A DNA stretch of 64,000 nt from Paenibacillaceae bacterium GAS479 (GCA_900105225.1 LT629764.1:5166501-5230500), one strand, 5' to 3'; counted from the stretch's first letter, positions 9,462 to 18,009 are shown. Notes: generated by a model from the sequence alone, not told the origin. Made by a program: numbers and translations.

Positions 9462-10844
9462 ATGATTAAAAAGGCTCAAAAAGGATTGAAAACGATCGGT
9501 GCAATGGCTTTGGTGACCGTGCTTGTGGCTTGCAGCGCAAACGGTGGTGGAAACAATATCGCAGTCAATTCGGCTAATGTTGGAAAAAGTCCGCAGCCAA
9601 GCACTACGGCGGAGCAAACTGCGGCGCCGGACAATTCCGCCGTCAAAGGCGATATTAAGGTGCTTTCTATTTATGCGGAGGGTCAAGCCGAGACCTTCAA
9701 AAAAGTAATGGAAAAATTCAACGAGACTTATCCAAATGTGAAAGTAACCTATATGATGCAGGGCATCCATGATTTGCCGGCACTTATCTCCGCTGGGGAC
9801 ACCCCGGACGTCATATTGGGGGGAGGCGGCCACGGAAACTATCCAGCATTTTGGATCACGGATAACTTGATTCAAGATCTGACGCCTTTTATTGAGAAAG
9901 ATAAATTTTTCAGCACCGACTCATTATATGAGACCGCTTACAAGAGAGGGATTGATTCAGATGGGAAAATATGGCAACTGCCATATTCCGTTGATCCGAA
10001 CTTCACCATTGTATACAACCGCGATGTGCTGGAGCAGTATGGCAATACGGAACTTCCAGAGATGAATTCCTTGCAGGGGTTTGAAGATTTTGTAAAAAGC
10101 TATTGGATAGCGGAAAACGGGGAACAGGTGATGACGACAGGCTCTCCGCTCGATTTATACGGGAATTGGAACACGTTCACGACCTTTGCTTATTTAAACG
10201 GGGCGGATTCAAACACATTCTACAATCCGGAAACGAATAAAGCTACGTTCAACGATCCCAAAATAGTCGAGACGCTAGAGTGGCTTGTCCGCTTCAAGCG
10301 TGAATATATCGATGACGAACGGATGAAGAAGCTGTCTGATTCATTGCCGGAAAACTCATCCCGCCTCATTGCCGGCAAATCGCTGATGGAGATAAACGTC
10401 GTCCAGCATGCCCAGGAAAATCTTAGGCTCAATCCTGACCTTGAGGTAGCTCCGATGCCGTCGGAATCGCTTTGGCAGGGCGGTCTCGCGCTCTTTATGA
10501 CAACGCTCGGCAAAAAGGAGAACGAAGAGGCGGCATGGTCGCTAATCAAATGGATAAGCTCCAGCAAGGAAGCGGCCGAAATCAATCTCCAGCTAAACGG
10601 TGTGATATCCGCGGCGAAGGATAACCCTTATTTGCTGAAGCAAGCGGAGTCTGATCCAGCGCTTAAAGTCGCCTACGACATTCTGCAACGGGCAAAAAAG
10701 CTCCCCCCGTTCCCTCCAGTTCATTTTCAGTTTGAATTCGACGCCAAATATAGGGAGGTTCTTGATGGAAAGCTTGAGCCAAAGGCGTTTTTGGACCATA
10801 TGACGACTTTTATTCAAGCTTTGCTGGACGAACAAAAACCTTGA
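9462..10844 (+). CDS. Extracellular sugar-binding lipoprotein, copy 4 of 5
   Basis: 460 residues with lipobox LVAC (Cys24), a linker and a family 1 solute-binding fold. It is the closest paralogue of copy 3: most blocks are unchanged, including the N-terminal signal and the C-terminal PKAFLDHMTT segment. Differences cluster in candidate ligand-contact regions: MLAGGGNGNYPANW becomes ILGGGGHGNYPAFW, GNFNSLTT becomes GNWNTFTT, and LWLGGHA becomes LWQGGLA. This suggests recent duplication followed by changed ligand preference (inference). A conserved GGGAGGAAGG site lies before the ATG, and the gene has its own promoter and terminator. Confidence 0.93.
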   Translation: MIKKAQKGLKTIGAMALVTVLVACSANGGGNNIAVNSANVGKSPQPSTTAEQTAAPDNSAVKGDIKVLSIYAEGQAETFKKVMEKFNETYPNVKVTYMMQGIHDLPALISAGDTPDVILGGGGHGNYPAFWITDNLIQDLTPFIEKDKFFSTDSLYETAYKRGIDSDGKIWQLPYSVDPNFTIVYNRDVLEQYGNTELPEMNSLQGFEDFVKSYWIAENGEQVMTTGSPLDLYGNWNTFTTFAYLNGADSNTFYNPETNKATFNDPKIVETLEWLVRFKREYIDDERMKKLSDSLPENSSRLIAGKSLMEINVVQHAQENLRLNPDLEVAPMPSESLWQGGLALFMTTLGKKENEEAAWSLIKWISSSKEAAEINLQLNGVISAAKDNPYLLKQAESDPALKVAYDILQRAKKLPPFPPVHFQFEFDAKYREVLDGKLEPKAFLDHMTTFIQALLDEQKP

Positions 10845-10858
10845 CACCGAATATCTCG

Positions 10859-10889
10859 CACCCTGGGGCCGCCGCCTTGGGGTGTTTTT
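10859..10889 (+). terminator. Terminator after binding protein copy 4
   Basis: Same hairpin as after copy 3 (CACCC at 10859-10863, GGGTG at 10880-10884), followed by TTTTT. Confidence 0.72.
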
Positions 10890-10926
10890 ATGTTCAGAGC
10901 CTTTACCTATTTTTTTGAAATTACTT

Positions 10927-10996
10927 ACAATTTGTCCTAATCCGTCATTTAATTGTCTGAAAGCGCTTTGAATTTTATAAAATGGATAGTTACGCT
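10927..10996 (+). promoter_or_regulatory. Promoter with cre-like operator before binding protein copy 5
   Basis: Upstream block ACAATTTGTCCTAATCC at 10927-10943, operator TGAAAGCGCTTTGA at 10958-10971, -35 TTGAAT at 10968-10973 and -10 TACGCT at 10991-10996 (17-bp spacer). Same layout and spacing as before copy 4. Confidence 0.73.
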
Positions 10997-11081
10997 GGGG
11001 TTGTCATCATCGTTTAACCAAACAAACCAAACAAAGTCAAACATCAGGCCAGCTACTTCAATCAAAGGGAGGAAGGTCTAA

Positions 11082-12455
11082 ATGGGGAAAAAGACAACAG
11101 AAAAATTTAAAATGCTTGGTGCCATCGGGTTGGTCACTACTTTGCTAGCAGCTTGCAGCGGAGGTGGCGGCGGAGGCGCCAATGAGGTGAATCAATCGAA
11201 CAGCGGTAATACGAGCAAAAATACAACGACTACGGAAGCTCCTGCGCCAACAAACAATACGGAAATAAGCGGAGAGGTGAAGGTACTTTCCATATTTGGA
11301 AGCGGCTGGTCCGACTACTTCAACTCGTTAATGGTGGAGTTCAATAAGGTTTATCCCAATATTAAAGTGACTTATATGCAACAACTGACGGATGATCTTC
11401 CGGCTTTGATTTCTGCAGGGGACAATCCCGATATTCTTTTGGACGGCAGATTTCCAAGCGAATGGATCAAAGATAATCTGATTCAAGATTTGACACCATT
11501 CATTAAGGCGGATCCGACGTTTAATCCCGATGATTTTTATGAACCCGCTTACAAAAGAGGATTTAGCGCGGACGGGAGAATATGGCAGCTTCCTTATGCG
11601 ATTGATCCCAACTTCTCTATCGTCTACAATCGCGAAGTGTTGGAACAGTATGGACACACAGAATTCCCGGAAATGAACTCCCTTCAGGAGTTTGAGGATT
11701 TTGCTAAGCAATTTTGGGTAGCGGAGAATGGTGAGCAAGTGATGACGACGTTCTCCCCGTTAGAGCTGTATGGAAACTTTAATAGCTTATTGACATTCGC
11801 TTATATGAACGGAGCGGATTCTACTACTTTTTATGATCCAGCGACGAACAAAGTTAATTTCCACGATCCTAAGATCGTCGAAGCTCTCGAATGGCTGGTC
11901 CGATTCAAACGGGAAAATATCGATGATGAGCGGATTAAAAAGCTCCAGGAATCTCTACCTAAAAATACATCCCGCTTAATTGCCGGCAAATCGCTTTTTG
12001 AAGCGGCTGTTGTCGTACATGTTCAGGAGAATCTGAAGCTCAATCCGGATTTGGAGCTTGTGCCGATGCCGACGCCTTCCCTTTGGTTTGGCGGCCACTC
12101 CATGACCATGACGACGCTGGGCAAAAAAGAAAATGAAGCTGCTGCTTGGGCGCTGATGAAGTGGATCAGTATGGACAAAGCTGCCGCTGAATTCAAATTG
12201 AAAAATGCCGGAAGCGTTTCTGCTATCAAGGATAATCCTTATTTAGTCGAGCAGGCAAAAACAGACCCGGCCATGAGTGTTGTTTATGACATCGTCCAAC
12301 GAGCTCAAAAGACGCCGCCATACATTCCTGTGGAATTCGAGAGTGAATTAAATGCGAAATATGGAGATGTAATTAGCGGAAAGATTGAGCCAAAAGCTTT
12401 TCTGGAGCATATGACGCAGTTCACACAAGCAAAGCTGGATGAACAGGCAAAATAA
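11082..12455 (+). CDS. Extracellular sugar-binding lipoprotein, copy 5 of 5
   Basis: 457 residues with lipobox LAAC (Cys25), a Gly/Asn/Thr-rich linker, then a family 1 solute-binding fold starting GEVKVLSIF. It is more diverged than copies 3 and 4. It has the short loop after D-I-L-L-D-G-R-F-P seen in copies 1-2, but the cassette-type leader and promoter of copies 3-4. The pocket region differs again (LWFGGHSMTMTTLG, TPPYIPVEFESELN). It has an independent promoter and terminator. It presumably feeds the permease pair at 2847-4643, since no other partner is nearby. Confidence 0.93.
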   Translation: MGKKTTEKFKMLGAIGLVTTLLAACSGGGGGGANEVNQSNSGNTSKNTTTTEAPAPTNNTEISGEVKVLSIFGSGWSDYFNSLMVEFNKVYPNIKVTYMQQLTDDLPALISAGDNPDILLDGRFPSEWIKDNLIQDLTPFIKADPTFNPDDFYEPAYKRGFSADGRIWQLPYAIDPNFSIVYNREVLEQYGHTEFPEMNSLQEFEDFAKQFWVAENGEQVMTTFSPLELYGNFNSLLTFAYMNGADSTTFYDPATNKVNFHDPKIVEALEWLVRFKRENIDDERIKKLQESLPKNTSRLIAGKSLFEAAVVVHVQENLKLNPDLELVPMPTPSLWFGGHSMTMTTLGKKENEAAAWALMKWISMDKAAAEFKLKNAGSVSAIKDNPYLVEQAKTDPAMSVVYDIVQRAQKTPPYIPVEFESELNAKYGDVISGKIEPKAFLEHMTQFTQAKLDEQAK

Positions 12456-12490
12456 TCGAGGATAACATCAACCCTAGCATTTTGAAAAAT

Positions 12491-12543
12491 AGAAGCATCT
12501 ACCTGACATCGAATGGATGTTGGCTCGTATGATGCTTCTTTTC
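12491..12543 (+). terminator. Terminator after binding protein copy 5
   Basis: AGAAGCATC at 12491-12499 pairs with GATGCTTCT at 12531-12539, with an inner ACATC/GATGT stem and a TTCTTTTC tail. It separates the binding protein array from the isomerase/sulfatase operon. Confidence 0.7.
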
Positions 12544-12600
12544 AATTCCAGCTAAGCGGCTGTTTTGCTCCAATAGTTCCCGCTTTTTCTGTAACCGCTT

Positions 12601-12670
12601 GCAATTCGTCCTGATCGACCATGTCATTGTCTGAAAACGCTTTGAGGCTAGGTCGGCCACCGACTAAAAT
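12601..12670 (+). promoter_or_regulatory. Promoter with cre-like operator before the isomerase/sulfatase operon
   Basis: Upstream block GCAATTCGTCCTGATCG at 12601-12617, operator TGAAAACGCTTTGA at 12632-12645 (closest of the four to the CcpA consensus), -35 TTGAGG at 12642-12647 and -10 TAAAAT at 12665-12670 (17-bp spacer). It shares the geometry of the three binding-protein promoters. Confidence 0.72.
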
Positions 12671-12746
12671 GGACACAAATAGCAAAATCAGCATATAACT
12701 ATAGCCATCTGTTCCTGGAACGATGAGCTCACTAGGAGGAGCATTC

Positions 12747-13583
12747 ATGATTAAATTAGGCGTAAACTCAGTCCTGTTCAAAGACTTTGACGTAGAGACG
12801 GCTGTAAAACATATTGCATTAAGCGGTTATGACGGTGTTGAGCTTTCGGCCATTCAAGGCATGTGTGAACATCTCGTATTGGATGCCTGGCAAGGACAAG
12901 CTGAAGAGCTGAAGCGTTTAGCATCGGAATACGGTATCACCTACTTGTCTATGGAAGTTGCATCGCTTGATGAAGCACGCTTGACCAAAGCGTTCGAAGC
13001 AGCGCAAGCGATCGGAATTCCGGTTGTAAACGTTGGTCCCGGCGGTAAGAGCAATGATGAAGCAGACTTAATGCAGTCGATTGCGACATTATCTCGTTTA
13101 TCCGACTTGGCCGCTTCTTACGGAGTAACGCTTTGCGTGAAAGCTCATGTTGGCAACGCCATCTATAATACACCAACTACGTTGCGTGCCATGGAGGCGA
13201 TTGACAGTGCAGGATTCGGAATTGACATGGACCCAAGCCATGTTTATCGTGCAGGCGAAAATCCAGAGGAAGCATTGCCGCAAGTATTGTCCAGAGTGAA
13301 GCATGTTCACATCCGGGATTGCAAAGGGCGCAGCGCAGGTCCAGGTGCGATTGGACAGCAAGCCTGCGGCCGTGGCGACATCGACCTTGCAGCCTACTGC
13401 AAAGTGCTTGCAGACGGCAATTACGATGGCCCGGTTTGTCTGGAAGTAATCGGAGCGGCTGGACACTCGCTTGCCGAAGTATCGATCATTGCCGCAGAAA
13501 GCTACGGATATTTAAATGGCTGCCTGAAGGCGCTTGGAGCAAGACCATCACAAGATGACGCTCTGCAGCGTCAAAATGGATAA
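12747..13583 (+). CDS. Sugar phosphate isomerase/epimerase (xylose isomerase-like TIM barrel)
   Basis: 278 residues. The start at 12747 is preferred over the in-frame ATG at 12723 because AGGAGGA (12734-12740) precedes it directly and the protein then begins MIKLGVNSVLF as in the family. It is an AP endonuclease 2 type TIM barrel (IolE/IolI/YcjR-like). Putative metal ligands follow the family pattern: Glu in YDGVELSA, Asp and His in GIDMDPSHVYRAG, His in VKHVHIRDCKG and Glu in PVCLEVIG. Expected to be a cytoplasmic metal-dependent isomerase, epimerase or dehydratase acting on the imported sugar. It is the first gene of a six-gene operon ending at 19400. Confidence 0.85.
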   Translation: MIKLGVNSVLFKDFDVETAVKHIALSGYDGVELSAIQGMCEHLVLDAWQGQAEELKRLASEYGITYLSMEVASLDEARLTKAFEAAQAIGIPVVNVGPGGKSNDEADLMQSIATLSRLSDLAASYGVTLCVKAHVGNAIYNTPTTLRAMEAIDSAGFGIDMDPSHVYRAGENPEEALPQVLSRVKHVHIRDCKGRSAGPGAIGQQACGRGDIDLAAYCKVLADGNYDGPVCLEVIGAAGHSLAEVSIIAAESYGYLNGCLKALGARPSQDDALQRQNG

Positions 13584-13595
13584 TAAGGAGAGCGA

Positions 13596-15017
13596 ATGAT
13601 TATGAGCGCAAACACCAATAAAAAACCGAATGTATTGTTTCTAGGAATTGACAGCTTGCGTCGGGATCATATGAGCTCGTATGGATATAAAAAGCTGACT
13701 ACGCCTCATATCGACGAATATGCTACGGGAGGCACCTTATTCGAAAATCATTTCAGCCCAAGCGTGCCGACTACGCCGGGATATGCTTCAATGCTGACAG
13801 GAATGGATTGCTTCGGCACCGACGTCGTAGCGCTTCGCCATGAAGGCGGCCTCGGCGGCCATGTAAAGACATTAGCCGAGGTGCTTCGCGAGCAAGATTA
13901 CAATACGACTTGCATCGGTTTTTCAGGTAATCCATCGGCAAGAGGTTTCGATCTTTATCTGGATTACGACGGCTGGGGCGCGGACGGATCAGGCCGAAGT
14001 CCAAAGGCAGAACGCATGAATGATGTCGCAATTCCTGAACTGAAACGTCTTGCTGCGGAAGATAAACCGTTCCTGTTGTTCCTACGGCATATGGATCCGC
14101 ATTCACCTTATTTGCCACCACAGCCTTTCGACCGACTCTTCTATGAAGGCAACGAAAAAGATCCCAATAATCGATCACTGGAAGGCATGGACAACTTTGA
14201 GCCGTTCGTTCACTATCTTCGCTCCTGGATTCCGAAAGATTGCACTGACTCGAATTATGTTGATGCCCAATATGATGGTGCTGTCGCCTATATGGATGCC
14301 TGCATCCGCCGTATATTTACCACATTAGAGGAGCTGGGCATTGAGGAAGAAACGCTTGTTGTCATTACAGCTGATCATGGTGAAACGTTGAACGAGCATG
14401 AATGCTACTATGATCATCACGGGTTGTATGAAACGAATCTGGTTACTCCGTTCATTTTGCGCTTCCCTGGCAAGGTGCCAGCTGGCAAACGGATGTCCGA
14501 TCATACCCAGATCAAAGATATTATGCCTACTGTGCTCGACCTTCTCGGCATAGAGACAGGGATAACGTTTGACGGCAGAAGCCTCGTTGAATATATGAAT
14601 GGCGGGGAACTGGAACGTGAGCCGGAGTTCTACATTACGGAGTGCACCTGGATGCGCAAACATGGCTGGCGCACACCAGAGTGGAAGCTTATCGTCGCTC
14701 TGGAGCCGGATTTCCACTTCAAGCCAGAAATTGAGCTGTTTAATCTGGTCCTTGATCCGCAGGAGCTGAACAATGTAGCTGAACAAGAGCCGGAAGTTGT
14801 TAAACTACTGATTGACCGGATGGAGGCTCATATCAGTCGCAGAGAGGATGCTACCGGACGGGCCAATCCAATGATTACGAATCTGAACTGGCACGGCCAC
14901 CAAGGAGGTCCTTTCAAGGATTCTCAGGAAGCATATGATACGATGCGGATTGGCTCAGCAAGCAATGCCCGCAAGCTGCAACAAAAAGCGGAAGAGGAAG
15001 AAGTAGTGGAGGGATAA
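13596..15017 (+). CDS. Sulfatase-fold hydrolase with Thr at the catalytic position (I)
   Basis: 473 residues, alkaline phosphatase superfamily. Metal-binding signatures are present: GIDSLRRD (Asp19, Asp24) near the start and TADHGETLNEH in the second half. Where sulfatases have C/S-x-P-x-R followed by TG, this protein reads TTPGYASMLTG, placing Thr59 at the formylglycine position and Tyr63 in place of Arg. It therefore cannot form formylglycine and resembles Thr-nucleophile members such as phosphodiesterases and LtaS-like enzymes. No signal peptide is visible, so it is cytoplasmic, and its substrate would be an imported molecule. AAGGAG lies 5 nt before the ATG at 13596; ATG at 13602 is an alternative. 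Four bases separate its stop from the next gene. Confidence 0.85.
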   Translation: MIMSANTNKKPNVLFLGIDSLRRDHMSSYGYKKLTTPHIDEYATGGTLFENHFSPSVPTTPGYASMLTGMDCFGTDVVALRHEGGLGGHVKTLAEVLREQDYNTTCIGFSGNPSARGFDLYLDYDGWGADGSGRSPKAERMNDVAIPELKRLAAEDKPFLLFLRHMDPHSPYLPPQPFDRLFYEGNEKDPNNRSLEGMDNFEPFVHYLRSWIPKDCTDSNYVDAQYDGAVAYMDACIRRIFTTLEELGIEEETLVVITADHGETLNEHECYYDHHGLYETNLVTPFILRFPGKVPAGKRMSDHTQIKDIMPTVLDLLGIETGITFDGRSLVEYMNGGELEREPEFYITECTWMRKHGWRTPEWKLIVALEPDFHFKPEIELFNLVLDPQELNNVAEQEPEVVKLLIDRMEAHISRREDATGRANPMITNLNWHGHQGGPFKDSQEAYDTMRIGSASNARKLQQKAEEEEVVEG

Positions 15018-15020
15018 GCG

Positions 15021-16055
15021 ATGATTAAAGTCGCCGTAATCGGCTTAAATCATATCGGTCTCCTGCACTGCCGCGTGTACAAGGAGCATCCCGATGTCGA
15101 GCTAGTCGCTGTATGTGATTTACGCGGAGACATGGCAAGATCGGCTGCCGAGCGGTTTAGCGCTAGACCCTATGATAACGTTATGTCCATGCTTGCTAAT
15201 GAAGAAATTGATCTTGTAAGCGTTGCCACTGGTGGGGCAGAGAACGGCTCGCATCATTTGGAGCCTGCTATGCAAGCCATTGAAGCGGGCAAAGATGTTC
15301 TTGTTGAGAAGCCAATCTCGAATCGATTGCATGAGGCGCGTATGATGGTGGATGCAGCAGCCGCACGGGGTGTGCGGCTCGCCTGCAACCTCAATCACCG
15401 TTTTGTTCCTGCAGCGAAGAGAGCCAAAGACTGGATCAGCCAAGGTGAGCTCGGTCAACTCCTGTTCGTTAATATGAAGCTGACCATCGGCAGTGGCAAT
15501 GAATCTACGCCATGGGTTCATATGCGGGCGCTGCATCCCCATTCGTTCGATGTGCTTCGTTATTTTGGGGGCGATGTCGCAAGGGTGCAGTCGTTTATGA
15601 CAAAAGCTCCCGGCCGCTCCGTCTGGTCGACGGCTTCTATCAATCTCGAATTCACTTCCGGTGCAGTTGGGCATTTGACCGGGAGTTATGATATGCATGG
15701 CGGACATCCCATTGAACGATGCGAGGTGGGGGGGACAAACGGAAGATTCGTCCTCGATAATGTGTATGAGAGTCTGACTCTCTATCCGAGCGGGAGCGAC
15801 GAGCAGCGCGTGTTCAAAAATTCCATTTTCGCAAGCCCTTCAGGATTCGACTCGACCTTCTTCAACCGGTTTGGAGCCTTTATTAAGGAAGTTAAGGACG
15901 GGGTTCCCCCGGATCAAATATCCGCTTCGGGCGCAGACGCCCTTGCGGTACAACGAATCATTGAAGCGGCAATCCGCTCCCAGCTTGAGAACGGCGAGCC
16001 AATTCGCATTAGTGACATCCATGACGAGAAGCGTGAGGGAGTGCAGCAAGCATGA
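15021..16055 (+). CDS. Gfo/Idh/MocA family oxidoreductase
   Basis: 344 residues. An N-terminal Rossmann fold (VAVIGLNHIG, then VELVAVCD) and the family signature VEKPISN near residue 97 identify an NAD(P)-dependent sugar dehydrogenase of the Gfo/Idh/MocA group; the C-terminal alpha/beta domain follows. Lys in EKP is the expected catalytic residue. The first glycine motif is GLNHIG rather than GxGxxG, which is tolerated in this family. It overlaps the APS kinase gene by 4 bp (ATGA). Its likely role is oxidation or epimerisation of the saccharide released from the sulfatase-fold reactions (inference). Confidence 0.88.
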   Translation: MIKVAVIGLNHIGLLHCRVYKEHPDVELVAVCDLRGDMARSAAERFSARPYDNVMSMLANEEIDLVSVATGGAENGSHHLEPAMQAIEAGKDVLVEKPISNRLHEARMMVDAAAARGVRLACNLNHRFVPAAKRAKDWISQGELGQLLFVNMKLTIGSGNESTPWVHMRALHPHSFDVLRYFGGDVARVQSFMTKAPGRSVWSTASINLEFTSGAVGHLTGSYDMHGGHPIERCEVGGTNGRFVLDNVYESLTLYPSGSDEQRVFKNSIFASPSGFDSTFFNRFGAFIKEVKDGVPPDQISASGADALAVQRIIEAAIRSQLENGEPIRISDIHDEKREGVQQA

Positions 16056-16606
16056 GTGGGAAAAGCGGGTGCGTTGTTTGGTTTACAGGGCTGTCAGGCG
16101 CGGGCAAGACAACAACGGCCCGCGAGCTCCTGCAGCAGCTACGCGCAGTGGGCATAAAATCAGAACTGCTTGACGGCGATGAGCTGAGAACAGGAATTTG
16201 CAAAGGACTCGGCTTTAGCTACGAAGAGCGGATGGAAAATATTAGACGCATCGTTTATGTTAGTGAGCTTTTGGCCCGTAATGGCGTCATTACGATCGTA
16301 TCCGCGATAACGCCGTATCAGGAAATGCGGGATTACGCCCGATCGGTAATTGCCGATTACGCGGAGGTGTTTGTCGATAGCCCTCTTGAGGCTTGCGAGC
16401 GTCGTGATGTAAAGGGCTTGTACGCCAAAGCGCGCAACAAGGAAATCGAATGTTTCACCGGTATATCCGACCCTTATGAGATTCCAGATCATCCAGAAAT
16501 TACGTTGTACCCCGAGGATGGCAGCGCACAGGACAATGCCCGCCTTGTTTGTAATTGGCTCAAGCAAGCCGGTTACTTAAATTCCCGCAAGGAGGAGATG
16601 GTATGA
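16052..16606 (+). CDS. cysC: Adenylylsulfate (APS) kinase
   Basis: 184 residues. P-loop GLSGAGKTT at residues 13-21, then LDGDELRTGICKGLGFS and EERMENIRR, VSAITPYQEMRDYAR, and the lid segment ECFTGISDPYEIP. Together these are diagnostic for CysC, which phosphorylates APS to PAPS. The usual SPYR motif reads TPYQ, a small departure. The gene overlaps both neighbours by 4 bp, so it is a true operon member. No ATP sulfurylase, PAPS reductase or sulfotransferase is nearby, which makes its job here uncertain: it may recycle sulfate released by the sulfatases, or have evolved another acceptor. Confidence 0.88.
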   Translation: MSGKSGCVVWFTGLSGAGKTTTARELLQQLRAVGIKSELLDGDELRTGICKGLGFSYEERMENIRRIVYVSELLARNGVITIVSAITPYQEMRDYARSVIADYAEVFVDSPLEACERRDVKGLYAKARNKEIECFTGISDPYEIPDHPEITLYPEDGSAQDNARLVCNWLKQAGYLNSRKEEMV

Positions 16607-18009
16607 ATTTTATATTCATCTCACTCGATACATTACGCGCCGACCGACTCGGCGCGTATGGTTATAAGAAGCCAACAAGCCCTTACATCGATAAAATCGC
16701 CTCGGAAGGGGTGTTGTTCGAGAAGGCTTACGCCGCCGACATTCCGACGGAGGTTGCTCATACGGGCATTTTCACAGGCAAGGTTGGTTTAACGACAGGC
16801 GTTGTGTCTCACGGCTCCGAGCTCAACTCACTTCCTAAGTCGGTGCAATGGCTTCCTTCTTTACTGAAAAACGCGGGTTATACGACGGCTGCCGTAGATA
16901 ATTTATACCAGCTGAAGGAATGGTTCGCGCGAGGATACCGCCATTATATAAATTCCTCCGGCAGCAAGCGCTGGATTGACGGCAAAACGATCAATGAATT
17001 GGCTACATCATGGCTCTCGACGAAGGGAGAGGAACCATTTTTCCTCTTTCTTCATTACTGGGATCCGCATACACCGTACTTACCGCCAGAAAAGTATATC
17101 CCGAGCTTTTATGACCAGGAAAAAGACCCATACGATCCAGCCAATCGGAGTATGGATGAAGCCTATAATAGTGCAGCCTATCCGTTCTTTAAGTACCATC
17201 ATTATGACATGCTGGGCAGCGTTACTGATGCCGAGTATATGAATGCTTTGTACGATGCGGAAGTTCGTTACCTGGATGATCGGCTCCGTGAGCTGGATGA
17301 GGAGCTAGTAAGGCTTGGCTTGGCTGAGGATACGATGCTTGTCCTGTTCGGCGACCATGGGGAGAGCTTGACGGAGCATGATATTTATTGGGATCACTGC
17401 GGTCTCTATGATACAACGGTGAATGTGCCGCTAATTATTAGATGGCCGAACCGAATTGCTGGCGGTAGACGGGTTCCAGGTCTCGTGCAGCAGGTCGATC
17501 TCATGCCGACATTGCTAGAAGCGGCAGGTATTGAGATTCCAGAAGATTTGGACGGGAGGAGCCTCTGGTCGGCAATTGACGGTCAAACATCAGGAACTCA
17601 TGAGCGAGTTTTTCTGAGCGAATGTGCTTGGCAGGCAGCCAGAGGCGTGACAGACGGTAATTACAAACTGATTGTGACCTATGATTCAGGTCCGTTCAAG
17701 CGTCCACCGCGCGAGCTGTACGACTTGAAATCCGATCCGGGCGAGACGATTAACCTTGCGGAGCTTATGCCAGAGTTGGCCGATGAGCTTCAGGTTTTAA
17801 TCGATGAATGGGTTCGGGCTAAATTGGCAGGCAGAGAAGATCCAATGCAGAAGCAGCTTGAGGTTGGACTGCCATTCCGAAGGCGGATCGAAACCATTTT
17901 GGGCCAATACGGACTTTCTTGGGATGAGTGGTGGAATGATCCAATCCGTGGCAAATTTGATGATGCCGTCGAGCGTAAACAGCGGGCTTTAGAGGAGCAG
18001 CAGCGATGA
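16603..18009 (+). CDS. Sulfatase-fold hydrolase with Thr at the catalytic position (II)
   Basis: 468 residues from ATG 16603, chosen because AGGAGGAG precedes it and ATGA overlaps the cysC stop; the longer in-frame start at 16555 lies inside cysC. It has the alkaline phosphatase superfamily layout: ISLDTLRAD (Asp9, Asp14) at the N terminus and LFGDHGESLTEH later. The nucleophile region reads TEVAHTGIFTG, so Thr49 occupies the sulfatase Cys/Ser site and the Pro and Arg of CxPSR are missing. It is clearly a relative of the enzyme at 13596 (shared YGYKK-T-P-ID). No signal peptide. Phosphate-ester, phosphonate or unusual sulfate hydrolysis are all possible. Confidence 0.84.
   Translation: MNFIFISLDTLRADRLGAYGYKKPTSPYIDKIASEGVLFEKAYAADIPTEVAHTGIFTGKVGLTTGVVSHGSELNSLPKSVQWLPSLLKNAGYTTAAVDNLYQLKEWFARGYRHYINSSGSKRWIDGKTINELATSWLSTKGEEPFFLFLHYWDPHTPYLPPEKYIPSFYDQEKDPYDPANRSMDEAYNSAAYPFFKYHHYDMLGSVTDAEYMNALYDAEVRYLDDRLRELDEELVRLGLAEDTMLVLFGDHGESLTEHDIYWDHCGLYDTTVNVPLIIRWPNRIAGGRRVPGLVQQVDLMPTLLEAAGIEIPEDLDGRSLWSAIDGQTSGTHERVFLSECAWQAARGVTDGNYKLIVTYDSGPFKRPPRELYDLKSDPGETINLAELMPELADELQVLIDEWVRAKLAGREDPMQKQLEVGLPFRRRIETILGQYGLSWDEWWNDPIRGKFDDAVERKQRALEEQQR

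Noticed and set aside
7584-12543. Composite transposon suggested by repeated flanks
   Set aside because: No transposase, terminal inverted repeats or target duplications; repeats are explained by tandem gene duplication.
16555-16602. Earlier start for the second Thr-type sulfatase-fold protein
   Set aside because: It would overlap cysC by 52 bp with no ribosome-binding site; the family N terminus begins at 16603.
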